Positions 25,001-32,524 of a DNA stretch of 64,000 bases are shown piece after piece. How positions within the stretch are numbered: position 1 is the stretch's first letter; each line of letters opens with the position of its first letter. Both the position numbers and the translations under genes were made by a program. The notes beneath the pieces were generated by a model. The model was not told the origin of the DNA. It did not search any database and saw only the letters and a list, made by a program, of their open reading frames with translations. This DNA comes from Shewanella algae (GTDB taxonomy: Bacteria; Pseudomonadota; Gammaproteobacteria; Enterobacterales; Shewanellaceae). The DNA is taken from contig NZ_CP068230.1 in the NCBI RefSeq assembly GCF_009183365.2, positions 1,641,001 through 1,705,000 on the forward strand. Reading direction: 5' to 3'.

Positions 25001-26988
25001 ATTTCTTCTACGATATCTGTGGCCGTTTGCTGCAAAAGCAAACCCGTAACTCGCAGCAAATGGTGATGAACAATAGCCATTTTGAATACGACGGAGCCGG
25101 TCAACTGCTTAAAGGCCGCAATGCCGTGTCTGAGCTGGCGTTTAGCTATGATGCGCTTGGCAGGCTGATTGCTGAAACGCAAAATGGCCAATCGATTGAG
25201 TATCAATACACTGCAGCGGGTCGTCCAATTCGTGCCAATGGCTTATTGCTTGAGCAACAGCAGACATGGCAACACGGCCGTTTGGCAACGATTGCCGCTT
25301 CTGGGTTTGAGCCGCTGACACTGGCATACGACCGTTATGGCCGGGAAACCAGTCGCAGTAACCAGGCTGGATTCTGCCTGCAACAGGAGTACACCCCGGA
25401 GGGACTGCTCAAACGTCAGCACCTGGATGCCTGGAGCCCACAGGGGACAGAGCAGCAACTACCTGGCCGCTTTGGTGGCATTGCCCGCAGTTATGAATAT
25501 GACGCTCTGAGCCGGATCACCGCCATCGAAGACGGTCACTGGGGCCGCAGTGAATTTACCCAAAATGCCCTTGGGCAAATCGTGGCAGAAAAACGCACCA
25601 GCGCCTGGCATACGCGCAGTGAGCGGCGCCAATTCAGCTATGACTCCGAACTCCAACTGACGGCCATAGCCTCTTGGGCTGAGGACGGGCAAAGCAAAGA
25701 CCAGTTTAGCAACAGTCCCTCAAATAGCACTTCAAATAGCCGGATTATCGACTTCGCCAAAAAGCGCCAGGAAAAGGCACTGGAATATCAGCAAGCCGGG
25801 CGGGTAGTGCGTCAGGGAGACAATGTTTTCCGCTACGATGCCAATGGCCGTATGGTCGAGAAAACCCTGAAACGTGATGGTTTCAGGGCTCAGACTAGCT
25901 TCTATCATTGGGATGAAGAAGACCACCTCATTCGTGTCAGTCTGCCCAATGGGGATATTTGGCATTATGAATACGATGTCTTTGGCCGCCGCTGTCGTAA
26001 ATACCGGCAGCAGCCAGCAACGCAGCCAACATCAGCGCAATCATTCACTCAACAAATCAGCCAAGGCGATATCCGTTACCAGTGGTTGGGTGATCAACTC
26101 AGCCAGCAGCAAAGTTATTATGCCGATGGCAGTGTGGCAACTACCCAGTGGCTATATGAGCCCGGCAGTTTCAGGCCGTTGGCACAGATAAGGCAACTGG
26201 ATACACCCAATGACCCCGGCAGGCCCGAATTGCATTATGCGGTGACTGACTTAGCGGGCAATGTTAGGGAGTTGTGCGATCCACAAGGACAAATACACTG
26301 GCGTGGCGAACAGGGTTTATGGCAGGACTTCCATCAATGGCGGCTCAGCGGAACCCCGAAAAAGTATCTTGAACAAGCCGCCAATGAGCCTCTACACTGT
26401 GACCTGCGCTATCAGGGACAGATTTATGATAGGGAAACCGGGCTCTATTACAACCGGCACAGATATTACGATCCGGAGATTTGCCAATACCTGAGTCCGG
26501 ATCCGATAGGGCTGGCAGGGGGCACGCGGCCACAGGCCTATGTGCACAACCCGCTCGAATGGGTGGATCCGCTAGGGTTGGCGCAATGTCCAATGCGCGA
26601 AGTTAACGGCACTAAAATTTATGGAAAAGGACAAAAAGATGGAACTCCGGGGCACGATCAATTCTCTGAAGTCATTGCCAATAAATTAGCAATGAGCGGG
26701 AAATTTAAAGAAGTATATTTAAATAGATCATATAGTTTTGCTAATGGTAAAGGAACGTCCGGAAGGCGACCAGATATAATGGCTGTGGATATGAATGGTA
26801 AAGTTCATGCTATAGAGCTTGCATCAAAAACAGATATGGGTAAAAAACTTCCAACACTTACTAGCCGTAATGATACAGCAATGAGCAATTTGCCATTGAA
26901 TAAACAAGGTGAGGTAATTGTTCTTGAACATCCGTATAATGCTAAAGATATTAAATCAGCATTGGATAACTTGATTTTAGCAATATAG
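22021..26988 (+). CDS. Rhs-family type VI effector with C-terminal nuclease-like toxin
   Basis: 1655 residues. About 1-130 is a beta-rich start (transthyretin-like, PVPEAPFILTD). Hydrophobic pairs follow near 205-223 (ILLFCEIALGFIPVVGQAM) and 250-264, thought in such proteins to cross the target membrane. The DUF6531 opening (CTNGCPIDMATGHVVDWRTD) is near 432, then many YD repeats (about 500-1440) form the shell that encloses the toxin. The shell ends in GLYYNRHRYYDP and the cleavage-type motif WVDPLGL near 1512-1519. The tip, about 1520-1655, is clearly AT-richer than the shell, as expected of a swapped module. It looks like a PD-(D/E)xK nuclease: RRPDI (D1585) and IELASK (E1599, K1603), with an Ala where the usual ExK lysine would be. 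The following gene is the presumed immunity. Confidence 0.9.
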   Translation: MSQNRKAELISSEVAAEQNFTTDNILRGSCVECGCTALIFYHYDDGQPVPEAPFILTDSNNKKLEGKTDRKGLCLIEEMPCGAFELLLDEGSDEFRPKETEENNPVLQVKPEYAAIAGEYFTLFTLLRNKGFIEYDADDSSERHIDIDDTSLFLNVPDEYEPAYERFWELNDRINRGSMGLREAIYKIHVSLPAEVVSKAGDNSAILLFCEIALGFIPVVGQAMDIYDLGEWGWQTYTQAALRSDPMHWAIGGLVLVGFVPGVGDALKKSGKAIIEALAKNSPEAIQAGIKMLRGLSNGNLVKFLNSFADKIKDAGAKALELLQQIIDGLKLALVNGGHWILRLMKEAFGSLIDIMVSMAGKLKEMLDWVCNKVKEFIGKVVTRLTGTPRPKKTEHPEVDLNAGKDAQIRDMSGPTAEVDASNQALPGAKGKCTNGCPIDMATGHVVDWRTDFSLPGILALGLKRFYHSGPDVEPGMLGRRWRADWDMSLVLSGDQATFTDGEYNQALFVIPEEGAAHRAAHMPQWRLCRIDGLLVMRHLSGIDYTFNHALGNKLMLTAISDQSGNSHHFVYDRGQLKGILLSDGRRIKVNGSRRRIERLELQTADGKALKTLVAYEYNDKGYLTSCRADPGHSFDYQYSDEGWLLRWQDMSCTWVEHDYDSQGRAIRSRGADKRFCDALHYDDDNRIVYYRSPLDGIKIYHRDERNNIIRVVLPNGDTTYNEWQDNQLVSQRNQLGEQQAFKRDEWGQLAELTQADGSQLKWQYDEAGRLLSFTNELGASWQHEYDSRGNLLSVLDPLGHSRYWQYNSKGQMAWAIDADGEQTGFGYDKVLGLPCEVILPGVEPLKLEYDNLGRISRVLQGIQSHKYTYLGQSALVTGVVDSQGKRQHFEYDTEGNLVKATDANGNSQQYRYGAFDLLQASIDPLGHELQLFYNGECQFAGIANSKGEQWRYHYNSSGQIVEERHLDGRRNRFDYDKAGRVICKTQADGSSIHFFYDICGRLLQKQTRNSQQMVMNNSHFEYDGAGQLLKGRNAVSELAFSYDALGRLIAETQNGQSIEYQYTAAGRPIRANGLLLEQQQTWQHGRLATIAASGFEPLTLAYDRYGRETSRSNQAGFCLQQEYTPEGLLKRQHLDAWSPQGTEQQLPGRFGGIARSYEYDALSRITAIEDGHWGRSEFTQNALGQIVAEKRTSAWHTRSERRQFSYDSELQLTAIASWAEDGQSKDQFSNSPSNSTSNSRIIDFAKKRQEKALEYQQAGRVVRQGDNVFRYDANGRMVEKTLKRDGFRAQTSFYHWDEEDHLIRVSLPNGDIWHYEYDVFGRRCRKYRQQPATQPTSAQSFTQQISQGDIRYQWLGDQLSQQQSYYADGSVATTQWLYEPGSFRPLAQIRQLDTPNDPGRPELHYAVTDLAGNVRELCDPQGQIHWRGEQGLWQDFHQWRLSGTPKKYLEQAANEPLHCDLRYQGQIYDRETGLYYNRHRYYDPEICQYLSPDPIGLAGGTRPQAYVHNPLEWVDPLGLAQCPMREVNGTKIYGKGQKDGTPGHDQFSEVIANKLAMSGKFKEVYLNRSYSFANGKGTSGRRPDIMAVDMNGKVHAIELASKTDMGKKLPTLTSRNDTAMSNLPLNKQGEVIVLEHPYNAKDIKSALDNLILAI

Positions 26989-26996
26989 GTGGATAT

Positions 26997-27794
26997 ATGT
27001 ACTCTGGAATAGCCTTATATGACACTGCACGTATAAGCTCAAAAGCTGTGTGTGAACTTGGCGAGCATTTTTTTAATAATCTTGGTTTGCCTATAACTGG
27101 TGCTGGATATTATTCCATTTTAGAGAATGGAGATCATCTAGGAGATCATGAGATTATAGAGACATCATTTTCAGATTTGAAGGCGAAAGTTGAAAACGGT
27201 GAAGCTACAGCATTCAGAATATATTCTGAACAGGATGGCGTGCAACCGTGGTATGCATCTCTTGGTTATATGACGAGTGAGTTTGGTGGTTTTCACTATA
27301 TTGATATTCAATATCCAAAAGAAATTGATGATCCTGATGTGGTAAATGAATTTATAAGAGTTGTTTCTGAAGAGAAATCATTCTCTTACGGCATAAAGTA
27401 CTTCAATGACAAAGTAACCCAGTCATTTTATTATGCCACAGGTGATAATATGGTTAATGTGTTTCGTTGTGAAAATTCATCTTTATTTAAAAGAGAATGC
27501 CATAGTAGATTTAAAGGAAAGGAACGTTACAAGGGAAGTATGTTAAGAATGGTATATCCAGTTAACATTATCAATATTAATCATCTTGGTATAACCATTG
27601 GTGGTACTACTTTGAAGGAGTGGATCTTAAGTAGTGAGAAACACGGTACTCTGAAAAGCTTAAGTAATAACCTATGGTTGTGGAGAGTTGAATACGATGA
27701 ACTCGAAAAGTTAAATAACCATCTTGGTGAGCTTGGATTACTAATATCTTGGAAGCCATTGGCTGTAAAAAAAGGCTTCAAAAGCCTATCGTAA
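26997..27794 (+). CDS. Probable immunity protein for the Rhs toxin
   Basis: 265 residues, starting 8 bp after the rhs stop and with the same low GC as the Rhs tip, which means toxin and this gene probably travelled together. I do not recognise the family with certainty. It has no signal peptide, so it is cytoplasmic, the right place to neutralise a nuclease. Features: an N-terminal segment LGLPITGAGYYSIL, acidic stretches (HEIIETSFSDLKAKVENGEA), aromatic beta-type segments (GGFHYIDIQYPKEI, TQSFYYATGDNM) and a C-terminal helix DELEKLNNHLGELGL. Acidic, tightly linked proteins of this size after Rhs tips are nearly always immunity proteins. Assignment is by position and composition. GTGGATATATG is the start region; the SD is weak. 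Confidence 0.7.
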   Translation: MYSGIALYDTARISSKAVCELGEHFFNNLGLPITGAGYYSILENGDHLGDHEIIETSFSDLKAKVENGEATAFRIYSEQDGVQPWYASLGYMTSEFGGFHYIDIQYPKEIDDPDVVNEFIRVVSEEKSFSYGIKYFNDKVTQSFYYATGDNMVNVFRCENSSLFKRECHSRFKGKERYKGSMLRMVYPVNIININHLGITIGGTTLKEWILSSEKHGTLKSLSNNLWLWRVEYDELEKLNNHLGELGLLISWKPLAVKKGFKSLS

Positions 27795-27816
27795 ATAGAT
27801 TGGGTAAATTATAAAC

Positions 27817-27856
27817 GGTACTGACAAATCTCCGGATCCGGAGATTTGTCAGTACC
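27817..27856. repeat. 40-bp perfect palindrome at an Rhs scar
   Basis: The 20 bases 27837-27856 are the exact complement, reversed, of 27817-27836, with the centre in GGATCC. The right half is the start of a duplicated Rhs-core fragment (compare 26,471-26,516); the left half is its inverted copy. There is no spacer, so it would extrude as a near loop-free hairpin. Confidence 0.9.
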
Positions 27857-27954
27857 TGAGTCCGGATCCGATAGGGCTGTCACAATGGCCATTTATTGGA
27901 CTAAGTCATGAACGAAAAGCTACTCAGGTAAAGATGCGCTTTCTAAATGTATGA
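27835..27954 (+). pseudogene. Orphan Rhs core end fused to a short foreign tail
   Basis: The frame GAT CCG GAG reads DPEICQYLSPDPIGL, identical in sequence to the intact Rhs protein around 26,470-26,515, then continues with a different tail (SQWPFIGLSHERKATQVKMR and four more residues) to TGA 27952-27954. This is a displaced tip junction: the conserved core end has been kept as homology next to another, now broken, toxin tip. It has no start codon and is not expected to be expressed alone. Confidence 0.7.
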
Positions 27955-28062
27955 ATCTAACATATTGTCGATGGTTGGTTAGCTCCAAGGTAGTATTTAC
28001 TCCGATTTATGTGCCATAACGAAGCAAAAACGACGTTAGACGTGTAAGATTTTTGTGATTAA

Positions 28063-28203
28063 CAGTGCATCAGCTTTGATAGTGATGGTATTTCGCTACT
28101 GAATAAATCATCAGGATTTGGAGCTGTTTCTCCCGAAAAATGGAAAAATGTACCGGGAGTGATGGACCACCAGATTTCAACAATCGCTATTTTAGTTAAG
28201 TGA
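28063..28203 (+). pseudogene. Remnant coding frame, possible end of a lost Rhs toxin tip
   Basis: A 46-codon frame directly follows a stop (28060-28062) and ends at TGA 28201-28203, five bases before the next gene. It reads FDSDGISLLNKSSGFGAV and on to VMDHQISTIAILVK, coding-like but with no start. Its place between an Rhs core scrap and a small immunity-like gene fits the C-terminus of a decayed toxin whose immunity gene survived. Inference from order only. Confidence 0.35.
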
Positions 28204-28207
28204 TATT

Positions 28208-28900
28208 ATGGATATTCCATCCTTTAAGCAATATATAAAGTCAGCACCAGAAAGTGTATCTGAGTGGCAGGGGTGGGAGAATTCATTACCTACCTTCGAC
28301 TCCATATTGCCAATATTGGACTATGTTTATAACTCTGAATGGCTGCAAGATGATTGGAAAGCTATAAGGGCATTCATTCGCAAAGGTTATTTAGAACAAA
28401 ATGAAGAATCTGAATTGGTTAGCGGGGTTAAACATGTTAACATATTCAATTCTAGAGTGAAAAACATAAAAGCAGATGCTGCAATTTCATTAAACTGCTC
28501 CATTGTTCGTTCATTAGAGTCAATAAGTTTGTGCTCAGGTTCAACAGAATCATTAAGTATATCCCATGCGAGTAAACTCTCTGAAATTATTGGGAACACT
28601 CAGGGTTTAAGTTACGTCTCTTTAAATAAATGCCCAAAGTTAGATTTTGGCTCTATCATTTCAAAGCTCGACAGTGTAAGAGTTTTAGATCTCAGTGGTA
28701 ACCCACAATTATCTAGTATTGAGGCGTTGCATAGAAATGAAAATGTTTTTGCATTGTATCTAATTGAAACTAGTGTGATGAAGGCTGAAAACACAGTAGA
28801 GGTCTTGTCTTCGATGCCAAACTTGAAAAAACTTTGGATTAAAGCAAACAAAAAGGAGTTAGAACTTTTGAGAGAAGTTCTGCCAGGGATAGTAAATTGA
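28208..28900 (+). CDS. Leucine-rich-repeat-like protein, probable orphan immunity protein
   Basis: 230 residues, low GC. The C-terminal half shows four to five irregular leucine-rich repeats (TQGLSYVSLNKCPKLDFGSI, LDSVRVLDLSGNPQLSSIEA, ENVFALYLIETSVMKAENTV, MPNLKKLWIKANKKELELL). The N-terminal ~90 residues are helical and Trp-rich (SVSEWQGWENSLPTFDSILP). There is no signal peptide or membrane segment. It directly follows the remnant frame above, as an immunity gene would follow its toxin tip. LRR proteins occur among polymorphic-toxin immunity proteins, but no named family is assigned. A weak SD precedes ATG 28208. The gene appears intact although its presumed toxin is gone, which is common when cells keep immunity to non-self tips. 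Confidence 0.6.
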   Translation: MDIPSFKQYIKSAPESVSEWQGWENSLPTFDSILPILDYVYNSEWLQDDWKAIRAFIRKGYLEQNEESELVSGVKHVNIFNSRVKNIKADAAISLNCSIVRSLESISLCSGSTESLSISHASKLSEIIGNTQGLSYVSLNKCPKLDFGSIISKLDSVRVLDLSGNPQLSSIEALHRNENVFALYLIETSVMKAENTVEVLSSMPNLKKLWIKANKKELELLREVLPGIVN

Positions 28901-28951
28901 GCATGAAAAGACCAAATATTTAGTTTAAAAAGCGAAGAGATCTATTTGAGG

Positions 28952-28985
28952 GGCACTCTTAACCTGCAAAAAGGAGTAGAGTGCC
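28952..28985. repeat. Inverted repeat in the 269-bp gap after the LRR gene
   Basis: GGCACTCT (28952-28959) and AGAGTGCC (28978-28985) are exact complements separated by 18 bases, without a T-run. It may be a weak terminator or a remnant of a mobile end; nothing else is recognisable in 28901-29169. Confidence 0.4.
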
Positions 28986-29169
28986 AATAAAATACAAGCT
29001 TATTGCTCACTAAGGTGATCAGTTGGCATTAACCTTGGTTAAAGAGCTGAAGTAAATGTATAGCCGATACATCTTTGCTAAGACGGTTTAGTTTTTGCAT
29101 TGATCTTTCCCAGAGTTTAAGGCCATGACTTTGATGGGTTTCTTTGATGTCGTTATAAAGAGATAAAAG

Positions 29170-29658
29170 ATGATTTTAAATTCCGGTGATGTTTTCTCGA
29201 TACCCTTGTTTTTGAATGATGTTAGTGCGATTAAGAATTTTTCACGCTTTGACTTTTCTAAGGAGGGAATGGAGTTTTGTTTCGCTAGGATCATAGAAGA
29301 CCGAGGCGGAAGTGGAATCCTGATGGAAGTATTTGATTTTTGTTCTAGATTGGATTCTCAAATGGCAGATATTATTAGCCGACCTCGACTTTTTGATCCT
29401 GTTGCCGTGGCAGGGGAAGGTATAAAGAAAAAACGGTGGAGGGTTATAGGGACGACTGACTATGATAAAGAAAAAGATTCAAACTACAGTGAAATAAGTT
29501 TTTTGATGGGACCAAGAGAGAGTCGGTATCTATGGAAAGGTGGTCAAGAATACCCGCTCAAGGACACTGAATTGACGTCTGTCGAAGAGTATATCATTTG
29601 GCCTGCAGTCCAAATCGAGCGAAGAATAGTAAACGAATTGAATAGGAACGGGGCTTAG
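29170..29658 (+). CDS. Imm26-type immunity protein
   Basis: 162 residues resembling the Immunity protein 26 family: the opening NSGDVFSIPLFLND and the following strand MEFCFARIIEDRG are typical of that fold, followed by LMEVFDFCSRL and a hydrophobic strand ISFLMGP. It is cytoplasmic (no signal). A toxin gene is not adjacent, so this is a second orphan immunity gene in the Rhs tail region and probably marks an older tip exchange. The nearest ATG is 29170; the upstream bases AAAGAGATAAAAG give a modest SD. Family recognition is by motif memory and should be treated as probable. Confidence 0.6.
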   Translation: MILNSGDVFSIPLFLNDVSAIKNFSRFDFSKEGMEFCFARIIEDRGGSGILMEVFDFCSRLDSQMADIISRPRLFDPVAVAGEGIKKKRWRVIGTTDYDKEKDSNYSEISFLMGPRESRYLWKGGQEYPLKDTELTSVEEYIIWPAVQIERRIVNELNRNGA

Positions 29659-29692
29659 TACACTAAAATGTATTAGTTCAAATCTAAACTGA

Positions 29693-29750
29693 CAACGGCA
29701 CCGCTAAAAGTGGGTAACTGTCAGATCAGGTCTGAATCAGTACATCTAAT
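29693..29750 (+). repeat. ~57-bp insertion-sequence end, copy 1
   Basis: The stretch starting CAACGGCACC and ending CAGTACATCTAAT is nearly the same as 36097-36153 in the same orientation, including GGGTAACTG and AGATCAGGTCTGA. The second copy is attached to an IS3-type transposase remnant, so both look like ends of the same element. Here no transposase is attached. The rest of 29659-29991 holds no gene I can support. Confidence 0.7.
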
Positions 29751-29991
29751 CTGTAGTGAAATAGTTGACCTTTCCCCGAGATTAGTACCAATCTCTTGAG
29801 GGGTTGCGGTACTTGATGTCCACCGTCTTGGCGCGTTTACTGATACAGCTGTAGTCTGGGGCTGACCTTACCACTTTTTGGGAAGAGTAATACCATTCTG
29901 TCCTGATAACATCTATAAGTGTCCTTATAGCCACTTATGTGACTATATCCCCTCGTATAAAATGGCTCCGTAAAAATAATTCTGGAGCAAT

Positions 29992-30771
29992 ATGATGAAA
30001 ATCACTCAAATTCGTAACGCAACCCAAATTGTCGACTATGCCGGGAAGAGATTCCTTGTTGACCCAATGTTGGCACCAAAAGACACTTACCCTGGGTTTG
30101 GCGGGACAGTGAACTCTGATGTGCGCAACCCAATGGTTGAGCTGCCACTCTCTATTGAAGAGATTATTGATGTTGATGCTGTGTTGTTGACCCACACTCA
30201 CCCAGATCACTGGGATGAAACCGCCGTCAATGTTATCCCTAAAGACAAGCTGATTTTTGTGCAACACGAAGGTGATGAGCAAATTCTGCGCTCTCAAGGT
30301 TTTACTAATATACAGATTTTCTCTGAAGAGACCGACTACGACGGCATTTCGTTCACTCGTACTGCTTGTCAACATGGCTCTGATGCTGCTTACGAAAATA
30401 AGGAGCTGGGAGAAATGCTGGCTGAAGTAACCGGCGTTATACTATCTCATTCAGATGAAGAAAAGCTCTATTTGGCCGGAGATACTATCTGGACACAGAC
30501 GGTAGAAGAAACAATGAAACGTGAACAGCCAGACGTGGTCATTCTGAATACTGGCTGGGCTCACGTGATTGGCTATGGTCCGATCATCATGGGTAAAGAA
30601 GATGCCTTAAAAACACACGTTGTTCTTCCTCAGGCAAAGATTATTGCTACTCATATGGACGCAGTAAATCACGCACTTGTGACGAGACAGGAGCTTCGCG
30701 ACTATGCTGAAATCAATTTACTGACTGATTTCGTGTATATCCCGGAAGATGGTGAGACTGTCATTCTGTAG
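29992..30771 (+). CDS. Metallo-beta-lactamase-fold hydrolase (UlaG-like)
   Basis: 259 residues of the metallo-beta-lactamase superfamily, closest in layout to the UlaG / Lactamase_B_2 group. The metal motif is HTHPDH (H68, H70, D72, H73). The further His is in RTACQHGSD (near 125), the bridging Asp is in LYLAGDTIW (near 163), and the last His is in IATHMDAVNH (near 222). The N-terminal strand TQIVDYAGKRFLVDPML is typical of the family. It starts at ATG 29992 (GGAG 8 nt upstream) and is followed at 60 bp by a GlxA/AraC-type regulator in the same direction; such pairs are common and suggest that the regulator controls the hydrolase. The substrate is unknown. Confidence 0.85.
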   Translation: MMKITQIRNATQIVDYAGKRFLVDPMLAPKDTYPGFGGTVNSDVRNPMVELPLSIEEIIDVDAVLLTHTHPDHWDETAVNVIPKDKLIFVQHEGDEQILRSQGFTNIQIFSEETDYDGISFTRTACQHGSDAAYENKELGEMLAEVTGVILSHSDEEKLYLAGDTIWTQTVEETMKREQPDVVILNTGWAHVIGYGPIIMGKEDALKTHVVLPQAKIIATHMDAVNHALVTRQELRDYAEINLLTDFVYIPEDGETVIL

Positions 30772-30831
30772 TTTCCAATTGCAATATGCAGGGCTACCAT
30801 CACTGGTAGCTCTACAATCAGGTCTAAGCGA

Positions 30832-31848
30832 ATGTCTTCTAGAACTCTATCTTTTAAAACACGGCCTCCCAAAGCTTTATCGCCCAAAGCAAAGCAGCAC
30901 ATGCCTAATGTTTCGGTCATTGTCTTTAATGGATTCAGTCCGTTTCATATTTCTGTCCCAAGCATCGTGTTCGGGCGTGATACTCTGGACGAAGCCTTCT
31001 TCAATCTACAGTTTATTGCGGGGGAGGAAGGCCCAATTCTGTCTGACATAGGGATGGAAATTCACACTCGAGCCAAGCTCGACTCGCTAGAGAAGGCAGA
31101 TATCATTATTGTTCCTTATTGGCGAACGATTGATGAACGGCCAAATGTTCAGCTTATTGAGGCATTACGACTTGCTCATAAGAGAGGCGCGTTAATCGTC
31201 GGTTTGTGTCTAGGAGGTTATGTTCTGGCTTATGCTGGATTATTAGCAGGAAAGCGTGCCGCAACTCATTGGGAATTGGAGCAAGATTTCACTCATCGTT
31301 TCCCGGAAACGTCGCTCGATAACAATGCCTTATATGTAGAAGATGGTGGAGTTATTACATCCGCTGGCACCGCAGCCGGTATTGATTGTTGTTTGTATGT
31401 TTTCCGTAAGTATTACAGCAGCATTATCGCGAACCGTATTGCCAGAAGAATGGTGGTCCCTCCTTATCGAGACGGGGGGCAGGCACAATTTATTGAACAA
31501 CCTATACCGATAACAACATCTGATTCTCGCGTCAATGAGTTAATGGAGCGAATCAGAAACGATATTGGTCATAAATATACTCTTGATGAACTTGCGGAAT
31601 CAGTGATGATGACTCGCCGTACCTTTACCCGCAAATTTCATAAGGCTACAGGAATGGCGTTTGGAGAATGGCTAGCTTCTGAACGACTCAATCTGGCTCA
31701 GGATTTGCTTGAGTCTACTGATCTATCCATTGAGCAAATCGTGGCTAAAACAGGATTTAGTTCAGTGTTGATCTTCCGTGAAAAATTCAAAGAACGCTAT
31801 GCGGTTACTCCAAACCGTTGGAGAAAAACGTTTCATGATCAGAATTAA
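30832..31848 (+). CDS. GlxA-type transcriptional regulator (DJ-1/PfpI domain plus AraC HTH)
   Basis: 338 residues. About 24-190 is a DJ-1/PfpI class I glutamine-amidotransferase-like domain, with the nucleophile-elbow motif GLCLGGYVLAYAG (Cys near 126) as in GlxA/FtrA regulators. About 235-335 is the AraC DNA-binding domain with two helix-turn-helix units (YTLDELAESVMMTRRTFTRK, then SIEQIVAKTGFSSVLIFREK), ending TPNRWRK. The first ~23 residues are a basic, low-complexity lead that may not be translated: ATG 30901 (MPNVSVIVFNGFS) starts the conserved domain, but neither start has a strong SD. These proteins sense a small molecule through the amidase-like domain. The upstream hydrolase gene is the obvious target. 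Confidence 0.88.
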   Translation: MSSRTLSFKTRPPKALSPKAKQHMPNVSVIVFNGFSPFHISVPSIVFGRDTLDEAFFNLQFIAGEEGPILSDIGMEIHTRAKLDSLEKADIIIVPYWRTIDERPNVQLIEALRLAHKRGALIVGLCLGGYVLAYAGLLAGKRAATHWELEQDFTHRFPETSLDNNALYVEDGGVITSAGTAAGIDCCLYVFRKYYSSIIANRIARRMVVPPYRDGGQAQFIEQPIPITTSDSRVNELMERIRNDIGHKYTLDELAESVMMTRRTFTRKFHKATGMAFGEWLASERLNLAQDLLESTDLSIEQIVAKTGFSSVLIFREKFKERYAVTPNRWRKTFHDQN

Positions 31849-31971
31849 GCATTGGTACTAGTGGTTATCAAACGACTCATACTGAGTTGATATAAATTCA
31901 ACAATTGCTGATTTTATCCACCGCCAAAATACTACAGATGTGCATTTTTCAATACCAAAAGGAGTTTGTTT

Positions 31972-32031
31972 ATGGCTAATTTATTGAATTGGATGGCATT
32001 TTTTGGTGGATCATGTCAGATTATAATTTGA
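31972..32031 (+). CDS. 19-codon ORF with strong ribosome-binding site
   Basis: AAAGGAG lies 8 nt before ATG 31972, one of the best Shine-Dalgarno sites in the island. The peptide MANLLNWMAFFGGSCQIII is hydrophobic with one Cys. It may be a true small membrane peptide or the surviving start of a gene cut by a deletion in this 286-bp gap. I cannot tell which. Confidence 0.35.
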   Translation: MANLLNWMAFFGGSCQIII

Positions 32032-32134
32032 GTCGTAATCGTAGTTCTATCCGGCAGTGCACTTGCTTACATTTGTTAAGTAAAGGTATTTGCAACTTTC
32101 GTAGGGTGTAACATACAATCGCAAGCCCTTTGGT

Positions 32135-32440
32135 TTGAGGATGTATGGTTTGAGTTCTGTGATGCAAACGAGGCGCAGATTGGCACTATGGCTTGCAGCC
32201 ATCTTAGTGTTGCTGTCTGTTGCCTTTGCGGTACACAGTGTTTCCCACCTCAATGAAGATACCAAGGCCCACTGTGCCCTGTGTTTGCATCAGCAGCAAT
32301 TGCAGTATGCCATCTCATACTCGCCGTTAGATTTCCAAGTTGCTCAACAGGGTGTTATCTCGGTTGAGTTTAATGTTATTTCTTTTAAGACGCCATTTAG
32401 GCGCCACTTCCATAGCCGCGCGCCGCCGCTAACAGCCTAA
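32135..32440 (+). CDS. Small membrane-anchored His/Cys protein upstream of the TonB receptor
   Basis: 101 residues from ATG 32135, or 92 from ATG 32162 (MQTRRRLALWLAAILVLLSV), which looks like a better N-terminus. One N-terminal hydrophobic helix is followed by AVHSVSHLNEDTKAHCALCL: several His and a Cys-x-x-Cys pair just outside the membrane, suggesting metal binding. The remainder is polar and ends in Arg/His. It lies 61-84 bp before the TonB receptor gene. Small CxLCL-type proteins are seen next to metal or siderophore uptake genes (DUF2946-like or zinc-uptake 'chaperone' annotations); this assignment is loose. A role in metal sensing or delivery is inference. Confidence 0.55.
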   Translation: MRMYGLSSVMQTRRRLALWLAAILVLLSVAFAVHSVSHLNEDTKAHCALCLHQQQLQYAISYSPLDFQVAQQGVISVEFNVISFKTPFRRHFHSRAPPLTA

Positions 32441-32524
32441 CTCCTGCTTTTTATCTATTTCTCTTATTTTTCGAGCGCCTTGGCTTAACTAAGGTGCCCG
32501 ATGATGTTTATTTTTGGAGTGAAA

